Shown: one piece after another, positions 17,984 to 26,723 of the stretch
How positions within the stretch are numbered: the stretch's first letter is position 1
Layout of the letters: the number at the start of each line of letters is the position of its first letter
Notes under the pieces: model-generated
The model's input: the letters and a program-made list of their open reading frames with translations, nothing else
Databases searched by the model: none
What the model was told of the DNA's origin: nothing
Assembly (NCBI RefSeq): GCF_010726085.1
Contig: NZ_AP022560.1
Location: 2,480,001-2,544,000 of the forward strand
Direction: 5' to 3'
DNA: 64,000 nt
Source: Mycolicibacterium moriokaense
Lineage (GTDB): Bacteria > Actinomycetota > Actinomycetes > Mycobacteriales > Mycobacteriaceae
Position numbers and translations under genes: made by a program

Positions 17984-18837
17984 TTCTGCTGCTCCAGCGG
18001 AATTCGCAACGCGGCCTGGGCGTCATCCCAGCTCGCGTGACGTACGCCAACAGGGAAGTTGTCATCGAGCAGTTCGCGAATCAGTAGCGCACGATCGCCT
18101 GCCGGAGTGCGTTGTTTGAGCAAGAGGCCGCCGCTGCGCGGCCCTCGCAACGGCAGGAGCCACAGCGCATCATCGCGAACCGCCCCGACGGCGACATGGG
18201 CGGGGAAGTGCGCCGCGCACAGTGCCGCACCCAACCGCAGGTAACCGTCCTCGGTGAACTCCACGGCGAGAGCCGCGGGATCGTTGGGTTCGGCGGGCCG
18301 CAGCGCGGAGATGAAGTCCCGCTCGATGACGTCGATCACCGTTTCCATCGCGGAGCTGACGGCGGGTGAAAGATCGGCACCCATAGCGACATTCGCGGCC
18401 TCGATGAGGAACACGGTGATGTCCGTTGGACAGTCGTCGGCGAGCGCCCACCGCGCGAACGCGAGCGCGTGATCCCAGCGGAACGAGTGAGTGTGGAGGC
18501 CTTCCAACGGCGGAAGCTCCCCCAACTCCTCGCCCGGCACTCGGTATACGGTACCCGGTGCGGCGCCGGTAGCCGACGCATCAACGATCACGACCCGCTC
18601 GGCTCCGCGCATCTGGAAGGCGACGTCCATCCCGGCGGTACCGCCGTCAACCAGCCGAAGCCCTTCGGGCACACCGCGTTCCCATAGATGGCGCACGAGA
18701 ATCGGTCCGACGCCGTCGTCGCCGCGCAACAGATTGCCACAACCGACGACCATGACTGCGCAACCCGGCGGTTCGATTAGGGGGTCGATCGCGCCGGGCT
18801 GCTTCGTCTCGTCAGAGGTGGTTGACGTGGGAATCAC
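17980..18837 (-). CDS. Hydrogenase maturation endopeptidase with C-terminal extension
   Basis: A 285-residue protein whose first ~165 residues are a hydrogenase maturation protease (HyaD/HybD/HupD type): 'VMVVGCGNLLRGDDGVGP' with the nickel-sensing acidic residues, 'LVDGGTAGMDVAFQM' and 'VVIVDASATGAAPGTVYR' with the second conserved Asp. The usual third ligand histidine could be one of 'GLHTHSFRWDHAL'. Such proteases cut the HucL C-terminal tail after nickel insertion. Residues ~180-285 are an extra domain ('AVEFTEDGYLRLG...VGVRHASWDDAQAALRIPL') that I do not recognise. It follows hucL with an ATGA overlap. Confidence 0.88.
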   Translation of the reverse strand: MIPTSTTSDETKQPGAIDPLIEPPGCAVMVVGCGNLLRGDDGVGPILVRHLWERGVPEGLRLVDGGTAGMDVAFQMRGAERVVIVDASATGAAPGTVYRVPGEELGELPPLEGLHTHSFRWDHALAFARWALADDCPTDITVFLIEAANVAMGADLSPAVSSAMETVIDVIERDFISALRPAEPNDPAALAVEFTEDGYLRLGAALCAAHFPAHVAVGAVRDDALWLLPLRGPRSGGLLLKQRTPAGDRALLIRELLDDNFPVGVRHASWDDAQAALRIPLEQQK

Positions 18838-20441
18838 ACCATTCCGTTGATGACGAATTTCGACAGTTCACGGCCGGACTTCCCGTCGTACGCATGCACG
18901 GTGCACACGAGGCAGGAGTCGAAGCTTCGTGCGACGTGACCCAGCTCCACCGGGTCCTCGGGATCGACGATCGGGGATCCCACCAACGCACTCTCGATCG
19001 GGCCGAGTACGGACGCGCCGTCACGAGGGCCGATGTTCCACGCGGTCGGCGTAACCACCTGGTAGTTCTTGATTTTGTTGTCCTCGATGACGATCCAGTC
19101 CGACAGCGACCCGCGGGCGGCCTCGGTGGATCCGAAACCCTTGCCCTCGGCATGCTCGATGGGCTTCATGTAGAAGCTCTCCTTGAGGTCGAGCTGATTG
19201 AGCCACTCCCGGGTCCAGTTGTAATATTTCGGCGCCTCGTGCATGCGGGCCAGCTGTCGTACGAACACGCTGGGGCCGATCTTGTTGTACAGGTCCACGA
19301 ACAACGGATCGTTGTCTTGATGCGGTGCGGCGTTCGGGCCGCCGGCCGCCATCCGTCGGGCCAGCGGCCCCGCCTCGAGCGGAACGTGGCCAAGGCCGGG
19401 CACGTCGTAGCGGGGTGACTTGGCCCAGCTGTACTTGCCCTGCTTCCGCCCCTCCTCCGGGTCGATCGGATTCGTCTCGCCGTCGAACGGGTGCAACGCC
19501 CCGGTGCCCTCATAGAACGAATGGGTGACATCCTCGCGCACGCGCGCCTGGTCGAATTCCAACCACTTGCCGTTGGCGAAGATCCCGGATCGTCCGATCA
19601 GCGCCGCATTGCGGCCCTCGATCGTGGGGTTCTCGTACAGCGCCGGATCGAAGTAGGTGCCGGTGGCGATGTAGTTCCCGACGCCCTTGCCGTACTTGTC
19701 CAGTCCGACATCAAGGCTGTACCGGATGAAGAAACCGCAGTCGCTGTTGTGTTGCTCCTCGTTCTCGTCGACCCACTCCAGGACGTCTTCCCACGTCTTG
19801 TTCGCGAGCCAGCGATCGATCGAGCAGCCGAGCCACTGCTTCTCCAGCCAGTTGTCCTTCCAATGTTCGAGGATGGCGATCGACCGCGTCACGTCCGAGA
19901 GCGTGGGTGCGCACATCACACCGCCGGGCACCATGAAGCTCGAATGCGGCCACTGGCCACCGAAGATCGCATACACCTCAACGGGTTTCGACGACAGCAC
20001 CACGCCGGGCTGGTAGCTCGTGCCGACGTACGGGGCGAAGCGGCGGACGGCTTCGGCGTAGAGCGGCGACTTGGCGTAGTTCTTGTTCGTCAGGTCGATC
20101 GCGAACAGCGCGTAGAAGTAACGCGGGATCGACTGCAGCGTCTCGACGGCCTGACAGATGTTGCGGACCAGCGTGGCGTTCGGCGGCACGTGCGTGCGCC
20201 ACGCGGTGTCCAGCGCATAGGCGGACTTGTAAAGGTGGCTGCCCCCGCAGATACCGCAGATCCGGGGTGTCACCACCAGGCCGGCCTGCGGATCCTTGCC
20301 GCGCAGAATGATTTCGAAGCCGCGGAACATCGCGGCCTCGGTCCACGCCGAGGTAACCACCCCGTCGTCGATGGTGACGCGTACGTCGAGGTCACCCTCG
20401 ACGCGTCCAAGAGGACTGACGAACAGATCCAAGGAAGTCAT
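18834..20441 (-). CDS. hucL: [NiFe] hydrogenase large subunit, group 2a Huc-type
   Basis: A 535-residue catalytic subunit binding the Ni-Fe(CN)2CO centre and oxidising H2. The L1 signature is R60-ICGICGGS-H69 with cysteines 62 and 65; the L2 signature near the C-terminus is D508-SCLVCTV-H516 with cysteines 510 and 513. The 19 residues after His516 form the tail removed by the maturation protease. The family residue after Asp in L2 is usually Pro (DPCxxC); here it is Ser. There is no signal peptide. Comparison from memory with the M. smegmatis high-affinity hydrogenase Huc (group 2a) suggests an orthologue able to use atmospheric H2; affinity cannot be read from sequence. Confidence 0.93.
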   Translation of the reverse strand: MTSLDLFVSPLGRVEGDLDVRVTIDDGVVTSAWTEAAMFRGFEIILRGKDPQAGLVVTPRICGICGGSHLYKSAYALDTAWRTHVPPNATLVRNICQAVETLQSIPRYFYALFAIDLTNKNYAKSPLYAEAVRRFAPYVGTSYQPGVVLSSKPVEVYAIFGGQWPHSSFMVPGGVMCAPTLSDVTRSIAILEHWKDNWLEKQWLGCSIDRWLANKTWEDVLEWVDENEEQHNSDCGFFIRYSLDVGLDKYGKGVGNYIATGTYFDPALYENPTIEGRNAALIGRSGIFANGKWLEFDQARVREDVTHSFYEGTGALHPFDGETNPIDPEEGRKQGKYSWAKSPRYDVPGLGHVPLEAGPLARRMAAGGPNAAPHQDNDPLFVDLYNKIGPSVFVRQLARMHEAPKYYNWTREWLNQLDLKESFYMKPIEHAEGKGFGSTEAARGSLSDWIVIEDNKIKNYQVVTPTAWNIGPRDGASVLGPIESALVGSPIVDPEDPVELGHVARSFDSCLVCTVHAYDGKSGRELSKFVINGMV

Positions 20442-20478
20442 ACGGGTAGTCCTTTCGAGACTGGTGGCAGAGCTGAGG

Positions 20479-20507
20479 GCTGTAGAAGGGGGCTAGCTGT
20501 AGAAGGG
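20479..20507. repeat. Tandem direct repeat between hucS and hucL
   Basis: GCTGTAGAAGGG occurs at 20479-20490 and again at 20496-20507, a 17-bp period, in the 74-bp gap between the hydrogenase genes. On the transcribed strand it reads CCCTTCTACAGC twice. It may tune processing or translation of the two subunits, or be a simple duplication. Confidence 0.5.
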
Positions 20508-20515
20508 CCCAGTGG

Positions 20516-21487
20516 TCAGACGACGAACATGTCTTCTTTTGACCACTGCGGTGCGGCGATGCGCGCTGCCGCGGCATGGGCCATGTACGTGAGATGGTCG
20601 CTGCCCTCGGGTACTTCCTTGGGAATCATGCCGCTGACCTTCTGCGTTTTGAAGACCGTTCCCGGAGCGAGGTCGAAGTGGGGGAACTCCGGCTCGGTGC
20701 AGCCGAGGCAGGGCATGCCCGCCCTCGTCTTCGACGATTGGCGATTCCACAGAATGCGGTTGCACGGAGAGTGCGTCATCGGTCCTCGGCAGCCGAATTC
20801 GTAGAAGAGACAGCCGGTGCGGGTGCCCTCGCCGAACGACATGGTCGACTGCTTGTATTCGAAGAACTGCACACGCGTGCAGCCGGTCTGCGTGAATGTC
20901 TTGAAAAACGTTTCTGGACGGTGCAGTTCGTCCAGCGTGATATCGCCCGCGCGGCCCGTCGCCAGCGCGACGATGATCTGGGTGATCCAATCCGGGTGGG
21001 CGGGGCAGCCCGGGATGTTGATCACCGGGAGGCCCATCTTCGAGCGGAAGTCCGGACCGAGGTAACCGCCCTTGTTGCGCTTGTGAAACTGCAAGCCGGT
21101 GGATGCCGAGGGATTCGGCTCGGTTGCCGGTATGCCGCCCCAGCATGCGCAGTCACCGATCGCCACGACGACTTGGGCGGCCGCGCAAAGGTCGTCGACC
21201 CAGTCCTTCATCGGCCGGTCGGCGAACATATCCATCCTGCCGGTGCCGTTGGGCGCCTCGATGACTGTGCCTTCGAACACGAAAATGTCCAACGGCCGCT
21301 CACCACGTGCGCAGTCCCAGAACACCTTCTGAGCGTTGTCACCGAGTTCGAGGCCCAGCGAAGGATGCCACAGTAGATCGAGGCCGAAGTCGACGATCAG
21401 GTCTACGACATTCGGTTCCTCCGCGTTGAGGAACGACATCGTGTTTCCGCTGCACGCTCCTCCTTGAAACCAGAGCACGGACGCCAT
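20516..21487 (-). CDS. hucS: [NiFe] hydrogenase small subunit, group 2a Huc-type
   Basis: A 323-residue electron-transfer subunit. ATG 21487 has a good Shine-Dalgarno (GAGAGGAG, 5 nt away). No twin-arginine signal is present, as expected for cytosol-facing group 2. Cluster-ligand regions: 'GGACSGNTMSF' (Cys12), 'GDCACWGGIPA', 'IPGCPAHPDW', and distal 'TGCLFYEFGCRG', 'HSPCNRILW', 'MPCLGCTEP'. The usual N-terminal CxxC of the proximal cluster is reduced to a single Cys12; Huc of M. smegmatis is reported to carry only [3Fe-4S] clusters, and this loss is consistent with that. Separated from hucL by 74 bp. Confidence 0.93.
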   Translation of the reverse strand: MASVLWFQGGACSGNTMSFLNAEEPNVVDLIVDFGLDLLWHPSLGLELGDNAQKVFWDCARGERPLDIFVFEGTVIEAPNGTGRMDMFADRPMKDWVDDLCAAAQVVVAIGDCACWGGIPATEPNPSASTGLQFHKRNKGGYLGPDFRSKMGLPVINIPGCPAHPDWITQIIVALATGRAGDITLDELHRPETFFKTFTQTGCTRVQFFEYKQSTMSFGEGTRTGCLFYEFGCRGPMTHSPCNRILWNRQSSKTRAGMPCLGCTEPEFPHFDLAPGTVFKTQKVSGMIPKEVPEGSDHLTYMAHAAAARIAAPQWSKEDMFVV

Positions 21488-21584
21488 GAAAACTCCTCTC
21501 GGTGCCTGCGGGCTGGGCAGGCGTTGGGCTGTTACGAGTGGTGGGCTGTGTATCGATGGCTAGTTGTGAATGACTAGTTGTGGC

Positions 21585-22223
21585 TTACGTTGCGGCGTGC
21601 CTTCCGTTCGTGCTTGCCGGTGCCGTCCCTGATGCCGCAAGCCGCTGACCGAAAGCCCGCGCGATGTGAATCATGAAACCCAAACCACGGGATACATCAG
21701 GGTCTTTGGTCGCTCTCATGAGTGCGAAGATGCCCTTGGGGCCGCGCGGGTCAGCCGTCGCGGCCGCTCGTCCTTGGAGCAGTGCCTCGCCGAGATCGGC
21801 GATCACGTCGGCGGTCTGAACGTCGGCCAGCGGTGAGTGCAGCAGCCTTTCGATCGCCGGGCTTGCGTCGACCGCCGCGCTCGACAACCGCGTGACGGCG
21901 TCGCTGAGGGCGGCGAGGTCGATGTTCGGCCATGGGCGCTGGCCGTTGCCCGCCAGCTCCTTGACCTCCGCGACGCCCGAAGCCAGGTTGTCGCCGATCA
22001 CGTCGGCCCTGCGCAGCATGCCGTCGAGGCCCACGATGACGGTCGCCAGGAGATCGGCGTGATCAAGGATCAGCGAAATCGACGAGGCGATCTTCGGATC
22101 GTCCAGACGGGCGACGAGCTGGTCGCCGGGGGACTCCTCGACCAGTTCATCGCTGGCGAAAGTCGCGATAACAGAGCCTTGTGCGGCCACCAGAACCTCC
22201 TGCGCCGGTGTGTCGGTGGTCAC
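21585..22223 (-). CDS. hucM: HucM-like scaffold/membrane-anchor protein (DUF1641-like)
   Basis: First gene of the hydrogenase operon, ~212 residues from GTG 22223. An upstream TTG at 22268 is also in frame, but it lies within an inverted repeat that looks like an operator. The protein is mostly helical; the C-terminal 'GPKGIFALMRATKDPDVSRG' followed by 'LGFMIHIARAFGQRL' matches the DUF1641 pattern as I remember it. In M. smegmatis, HucM is a small protein made beside HucS and HucL whose C-termini form a stalk that ties eight HucSL units together and reaches quinone in the membrane. Position suggests the same role here; the identification is moderate. Confidence 0.6.
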   Translation of the reverse strand: MTTDTPAQEVLVAAQGSVIATFASDELVEESPGDQLVARLDDPKIASSISLILDHADLLATVIVGLDGMLRRADVIGDNLASGVAEVKELAGNGQRPWPNIDLAALSDAVTRLSSAAVDASPAIERLLHSPLADVQTADVIADLGEALLQGRAAATADPRGPKGIFALMRATKDPDVSRGLGFMIHIARAFGQRLAASGTAPASTNGRHAAT

Positions 22224-22262
22224 AGACGCTAGCTGTGACTGGGCGCTTGGCCTATCGCTTTC

Positions 22263-22286
22263 GCGCAATCACTGTCAGAATTGCGC
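22263..22286. promoter_or_regulatory. Inverted repeat in huc/araC divergent promoter
   Basis: GCGCAAT (22263-22269) and ATTGCGC (22280-22286) form a perfect 7-bp inverted repeat with a 10-nt spacer, in the short divergent region between the hydrogenase operon and the AraC-type gene. The centre-to-centre spacing of about 17 bp is less than two helical turns. It is a good candidate operator for the adjacent regulator, judged from symmetry and location. Confidence 0.45.
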
Positions 22287-22302
22287 AAACTTGTAGTCGC
22301 AG

Positions 22303-23451
22303 ATGCGATCAATGCGCCAAGGAGTCTTGAATGATCGCCGCACACTCTTCAACGAAATGTCAAGCCGCAATCAAGGTGGCGACCGGGCAAGGCTGATGTC
22401 ACGGCTGGCCCGGATGGGCTTCATCGACACCCGACGCACCGGCAACCCGGTGCGCCGGAAGGTGCGGTCGCGGGGCGTGCCGCCCGCTCTGGCAAACAAC
22501 GAAATCTTCTACACCGAGAATGTCCGGGAGGCCGGGTCCCTGCTCAGTCAGGCGCTCGCACCCGGATGGATCACGCTGCCGGACGGCGCGACAGGTTTCG
22601 CGGCAACGATGCACGGGGTGCGACTGCGCAACGTCAGCATGCTTTACCTCGATCTGCATGTGCGATCCACTCTCGAGATCCCAGCCCTGGGGCGGTATTT
22701 CGGTGTGCACATGCCCATGAACGGAACGGCGCGTTGTGTACACAACGGCCACGACTTCGAGGCGAACACGATAAACGCGCTGGTCACCAGTCCGGGTGCC
22801 GGCCTGACGATGCATTTCGACGACGATTCACCGCAGTTGTTGATCCGCATCGAGGAGCAGGCACTGCACGACTACCTGACCAGGATGCGTGGCCGCCGCC
22901 TCTCGGGGCCGCTGGTTTTCCACCCTGAATTCGACTTGACCAGCGACGTCGCGGTGCGTTGGCACGCCGCTGTCCAACTCCTGCACACCGAGGTTTACCA
23001 CTCGGGGTCCCTCGTGCAATTGGGCCACGGGATCAGCGGCATCGAGGAACTTCTGATGAACAGCCTGCTGCACATCCAGCCGTCGAACTATTACGAGGAG
23101 TTCATCCGGCCCGCAGGCGATCCCCGCCGCAGGGTGGTGGCCGAGGCGATGAACTACATCGACACACATCTGGCCGAGCCGATCACCATGGAGTCGATCG
23201 CCCGCCATGTCCACATGAGCATCCGTTCGATTCAGCAGGGCTTTCGGGAAGAGCTCGGGGTCTCACCGATGACCTATGTCCGGGACCGCAGGCTCGAGCG
23301 GGTGCACGCCGAGCTCGCTGATGCGCTGCCCAGTGATAGGGTGACCGTGACCGATGTGGCGACCCGGTGGGGGTTCAACCATCTGGGCAGCTTCGCCGTG
23401 GAGTACCGGAAGCGATGGGGCACAACGCCTTCAGAAACATTGCGACAGTAG
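22303..23451 (+). CDS. AraC-family transcriptional regulator, probable huc regulator
   Basis: A 382-residue regulator divergent from the hydrogenase operon. Residues ~60-250 look like an AraC-binding-like cupin sensor domain ('YFGVHMPMNGTARCVHNG', 'SPGAGLTMHF'). The C-terminal ~110 residues hold two helix-turn-helix motifs ('ESIARHVHMSIRSIQQGFRE' and 'VTDVATRWGFNHLGSFAVEYRKRWG'). The start at ATG 22303 is uncertain; an internal Met at 22357 is possible. hypA and hypB follow on the same strand 45 bp later. The location suggests it controls huc and/or hyp genes in response to an unknown ligand. Confidence 0.88.
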   Translation: MRSMRQGVLNDRRTLFNEMSSRNQGGDRARLMSRLARMGFIDTRRTGNPVRRKVRSRGVPPALANNEIFYTENVREAGSLLSQALAPGWITLPDGATGFAATMHGVRLRNVSMLYLDLHVRSTLEIPALGRYFGVHMPMNGTARCVHNGHDFEANTINALVTSPGAGLTMHFDDDSPQLLIRIEEQALHDYLTRMRGRRLSGPLVFHPEFDLTSDVAVRWHAAVQLLHTEVYHSGSLVQLGHGISGIEELLMNSLLHIQPSNYYEEFIRPAGDPRRRVVAEAMNYIDTHLAEPITMESIARHVHMSIRSIQQGFREELGVSPMTYVRDRRLERVHAELADALPSDRVTVTDVATRWGFNHLGSFAVEYRKRWGTTPSETLRQ

Positions 23452-23496
23452 GGCGCCGATGAGTGTATGGTCGCCTCTGACTCGAGGAGGGTAGGC

Positions 23497-23835
23497 GTGC
23501 ACGAGCTCTCGATCTGCAGCTCGATGCTGGGCATCGTGCGGGATAACGCCGCGGGTAGAAAGGTCAGGGCGGTCCACGTGCGGATCGGCGAGATGCGCCA
23601 GATCGTCCCCGACACACTGACTTACTGCTGGTCTCTGGTCACCGAGCAGTCGGAGCTCGAAGGTGTCGAGCTCCTCGTCGAGCGCGTACCCGCCAAGATT
23701 CGATGCACGGGTTGTGGTCATGATCAGCTGCTCAACGAGCTCGCCTTCGTCTGTGGCATCTGCTCGAGCAGCGCAGTCGATCTCATCGAGGGCGACGAAT
23801 TCCTCATCACTTCACTTGATCTCGCGGGGGTGTGA
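23497..23835 (+). CDS. hypA: HypA nickel metallochaperone
   Basis: A 112-residue HypA. GTG 23497 was chosen over the upstream ATG 23467 because it gives the conserved N-terminus Met-His-Glu ('MHELSICSS'), where His2 binds nickel, and because GAGGAGG ends 6-7 nt upstream. The zinc site is complete: 'CTGCGHD' and, after 16 residues, 'CGIC'. HypA delivers nickel to the hydrogenase large subunit with HypB. It is set apart from the other hyp genes, on the opposite strand and directly before hypB (4 nt gap). Confidence 0.95.
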   Translation: MHELSICSSMLGIVRDNAAGRKVRAVHVRIGEMRQIVPDTLTYCWSLVTEQSELEGVELLVERVPAKIRCTGCGHDQLLNELAFVCGICSSSAVDLIEGDEFLITSLDLAGV

Positions 23836-23839
23836 CGTC

Positions 23840-24664
23840 ATGGGCAGGTTCCATCGGCACGACGACGGACAGCATCATGACCATGACCATGACCATGACC
23901 ACGAGCATGACCACGAGCATGACCACGTGCGCGATCATGATCACGAGCACGGTGACCACTCGGGCTATGCCACGGGAACCGAGCGGGTCGTGGTCTTGGA
24001 GCGGATTTTCGAGGAGAACGATCAGACCGCAGCTGCCAATCGCCGCGACTTCGAGAGCGCCGGCGTGACGGCGGTGAACCTGATGTCGTCACCGGGCGCT
24101 GGCAAGACCACGCTGCTTCGGGAGACCCTGCGACTGCTGCAGGGACGGCTGGCGGTCGGCATCGTCGAAGGCGACATCGAGACGAGCATCGACGCCGACC
24201 GGCTCGACGGATTCGGTGCGGCCATCTCGCTGATCAACACCGCGAACGGATTCGGCGGGGAGTGCCACCTCGACGCACCGATGGTGCGCTCGGCACTGGC
24301 GCGGCTCCCGCTCGCCGAACTCGACCTGTTGATCGTGGAGAACGTCGGAAATCTGGTGTGCCCCGCGGAATTCGACGTCGGCTCACATGCCAACGCCATG
24401 GTGTACTCGGTCACCGAGGGGGAGGAGAAACCCCTGAAGTATCCGGTCATGTTCCGGTCGGCCGACCTCGTGATCGTCAACAAGATCGACCTGATTCCCC
24501 ACCTCGACTACGACCTAGACCTGTTCTACGCCAACCTCAAGAGGGTTCACCCCGGGGTGGCCACCATCGAGACCAGCGCACGAACGGGGCTCGGCATCGA
24601 CCGCTGGTGCGACTGGCTGTGCGAGCTGCACCGCGCGCGGCACGCGGCGGAAGCCATAAGCTGA
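23840..24664 (+). CDS. hypB: HypB nickel-insertion GTPase with His-rich N-terminus
   Basis: A 274-residue GTPase starting at ATG 23840. Residues 6-40 are a nickel-binding His/Asp/Glu-rich stretch encoded by a short tandem repeat. GTPase motifs follow: P-loop 'SSPGAGKTT' (~83-91), switch region '[17 protein letters not shown]', '[15 protein letters not shown]', and the base-specificity 'NKIDL'. It hydrolyses GTP to drive nickel transfer with HypA, and the His stretch may store nickel. fbp and prk follow on the same strand after 77 bp. Confidence 0.96.
   Translation: MGRFHRHDDGQHHDHDHDHDHEHDHEHDHVRDHDHEHGDHSGYATGTERVVVLERIFEENDQTAAANRRDFESAGVTAVNLMSSPGAGKTTLLRETLRLLQGRLAVGIVEGDIETSIDADRLDGFGAAISLINTANGFGGECHLDAPMVRSALARLPLAELDLLIVENVGNLVCPAEFDVGSHANAMVYSVTEGEEKPLKYPVMFRSADLVIVNKIDLIPHLDYDLDLFYANLKRVHPGVATIETSARTGLGIDRWCDWLCELHRARHAAEAIS
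23872..23954 (+). repeat. Short tandem repeat encoding the HypB His-rich stretch
   Basis: Degenerate 6-nt units of the CATGAC/CACGAG type repeat through this stretch and encode alternating His-Asp and His-Glu dipeptides. Such runs can change length by slippage, which would alter the nickel-storage capacity of HypB in steps of two residues. Confidence 0.75.
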
Positions 24665-24741
24665 TCCGGCGGGCGGCCCACCCCCGCCTACCCACCCATC
24701 AGGGGGATGGCCATTCGTCACGGCGGCACCATCATTGGGGA

Positions 24742-25815
24742 ATGCTTGCCGATCGCACAACGTTGGTGCAGTTCCTGATCGAAGAACGCCGTCGTCACCC
24801 CGACGCTTCGGGGGACTTCAACGCGCTGATCCTCGATGTAGCGCTGGCGTGTAAGGCGATATCGAACCGGGTGGCACTCGGCGCGCTCGTCGGGGTGCTC
24901 GGTTCGGTCGACAACACCAACGTGCAGGGTGAGGTGCAGCAGAAACTCGACATCCTGGCCAACGATTACTTCCTGCGTGCAACGGAGTGGAGCGGCCATG
25001 TCGCGGGAATGGTCTCCGAGGAACTCGACGAGCCCTACCTGCTGCCGGCCGAACATCCGCGCGGCAAGTATCTCCTGCTGTTCGACCCGCTCGACGGGTC
25101 ATCGAACATCGACGTCAACGTGTCGGTGGGCAGCATCTTCTCGATTCTGCGGGCACCGCACCCTGGGAAGGACCCCGAACTCGACGATTTCCTGCAGCCC
25201 GGTTATCAGCAGGTGTGCGCGGGTTATGCGATCTACGGACCGTCGACCATGCTGGTCCTCTCGGTGGGTACCGGTGTGCATGCCTTCACGCTCGATCCCA
25301 ACCTCGGCGAGTTCATACTGACCCGCCAGTCAATCCAAATACCGCCGAGCACCAAGGAATTCGCCATCAACGCGTCCAACCAGAGGTTCTGGGAGCCGGC
25401 TGTCCAGCGATATGTCCAAGAGTGCCTGCAAGGCCGCTCGGGCCCTCGGCTGAAGGACTTCAACATGCGCTGGGTGGCTTCGCTGGTGGCAGAAACACAT
25501 CGAATCCTCACCCGCGGCGGTGTTTTCCTGTACCCGCGTGACTCCCGCGAGCCGGTCAAACCCGGCCGATTGCGGCTGCTATACGAGGCCAATCCGGTGG
25601 CGTTCCTGATCGAACAGGCCGGGGGCGCGGCCAGTACCGGACGTCAGCGCCTGCTCGACGTGGTTCCCGCGGATATCCATCAGCGCGTCTCATTCATCTT
25701 CGGTGCGCGAGAGGAAGTCACGCGAATCGAGGAGTATCACGCCGAGAACTACGAACTTGCCTCCACGATGCCGCTGTACCGCACCCGCAGCCTATACCGC
25801 AGCGCGGTGGGGTGA
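24742..25815 (+). CDS. fbp: Fructose-1,6-bisphosphatase, class I
   Basis: A 357-residue class I FBPase starting at ATG 24742 (weak GGGGA upstream). The Mg2+/substrate motif '[21 protein letters not shown]' lies around residues 113-130 (quoted here as its region), followed by '[20 protein letters not shown]', '[12 protein letters not shown]' and 'GGVFLYPRD'. It dephosphorylates fructose-1,6-bisphosphate; in Calvin cycle operons this class often also acts on sedoheptulose-1,7-bisphosphate. M. tuberculosis has only the class II GlpX enzyme, so this class I copy is accessory to the genus core and fits carbon fixation. It overlaps or abuts prk. Confidence 0.95.
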   Translation: MLADRTTLVQFLIEERRRHPDASGDFNALILDVALACKAISNRVALGALVGVLGSVDNTNVQGEVQQKLDILANDYFLRATEWSGHVAGMVSEELDEPYLLPAEHPRGKYLLLFDPLDGSSNIDVNVSVGSIFSILRAPHPGKDPELDDFLQPGYQQVCAGYAIYGPSTMLVLSVGTGVHAFTLDPNLGEFILTRQSIQIPPSTKEFAINASNQRFWEPAVQRYVQECLQGRSGPRLKDFNMRWVASLVAETHRILTRGGVFLYPRDSREPVKPGRLRLLYEANPVAFLIEQAGGAASTGRQRLLDVVPADIHQRVSFIFGAREEVTRIEEYHAENYELASTMPLYRTRSLYRSAVG

Positions 25816-25820
25816 TCGTC

Positions 25821-26720
25821 ATGTCACGTAAGCATCCGATCGTCTCCGTCACGGGCTCGTCGGGGGCGGGCACCACCTCGGTGATGCGCACTTTCCAGCA
25901 GATCTTTCGCAGGGAAGGTATCAACGTCGCTTATGTCGAGGGCGACAGCCTGCACCGCTTCGATCGCCAGGAGATGAAAAAGGCGATCGCAGAAGCACAT
26001 GCGCGCGGTGACCACACGTTCAGCCACTTCGGCCCCGAAGCCAACTTGTTCGCCGAGCTCGAGGAGCTGTTCCGCCTCTACGGCGAGACCGGGGCGGGCA
26101 GGTTCCGCAAGTATCTGCACGACGACGTGGAGGCTGCGCCATATAACCAGGAGCCCGGAACCTTCACGCCGTGGGAGGATCTGCCCGCCGACACCGACAT
26201 GCTGTTCTACGAGGGGTTGCACGGCGCGATCGTCACCGACACGGTCGACGTGGCGCGTCACGCGGACCTTCGGATCGGCGTTGTCCCGGTGATCAACCTC
26301 GAATGGATCCAGAAGCTGCACCGGGACAGAGTGGTTCGCGGCTACAGTTCTGAGGCGGTGACGGATACCATCCTGCGCCGCATGCCCGACTATGTGAACT
26401 ACATCTGTCCGCAGTTCTCGAACACCGATGTGAACTTTCAGCGGGTGCCGGTGGTTGATACCTCGAATCCGTTTGTTGCGAGAACGATTCCGACCGCGGA
26501 CGAGTCGATGTTGATCATCAGATTCCGCGATCCGCACGGCATCGACTTTCCCTATCTGCTTGCGATGCTGCATGACTCGTTCATGTCACGCCCCAACACC
26601 ATCGTCTGTCCCGGCGGCAAGATGGATCTCGCGATGCAGCTCATCTTCACGCCGATGATCATGCGGTTGATGGAACGACGCAACGCGGAGTTGCGTAACG
26701 CCGATCTGGTTACGGCGTGA
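25821..26720 (+). CDS. cbbP: Phosphoribulokinase
   Basis: A 299-residue phosphoribulokinase of the bacterial type. ATG 25821 is preferred over GTG 25812 because bacterial PRKs begin close to 'SRKHPIVSVTGSSGAGTTS', which carries the P-loop. Other landmarks: 'YVEGDSLHRFDR' (catalytic Asp region), 'DTDMLFYEGLHG' and 'VVPVINLEWIQKLHRD'. It makes ribulose-1,5-bisphosphate, the RuBisCO substrate, and this reaction is unique to the Calvin cycle. It is downstream of fbp without a gap, and convergent with the RuBisCO operon, with only 3 bp between the stop codons. Confidence 0.96.
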   Translation: MSRKHPIVSVTGSSGAGTTSVMRTFQQIFRREGINVAYVEGDSLHRFDRQEMKKAIAEAHARGDHTFSHFGPEANLFAELEELFRLYGETGAGRFRKYLHDDVEAAPYNQEPGTFTPWEDLPADTDMLFYEGLHGAIVTDTVDVARHADLRIGVVPVINLEWIQKLHRDRVVRGYSSEAVTDTILRRMPDYVNYICPQFSNTDVNFQRVPVVDTSNPFVARTIPTADESMLIIRFRDPHGIDFPYLLAMLHDSFMSRPNTIVCPGGKMDLAMQLIFTPMIMRLMERRNAELRNADLVTA

Positions 26721-26723
26721 GCG

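Noticed and set aside
23872..23954. Short regular repeats that might be a CRISPR-like array
   Set aside because: Units are 6 nt without spacers and encode the His-rich nickel stretch of HypB. No cas genes are present in the window.
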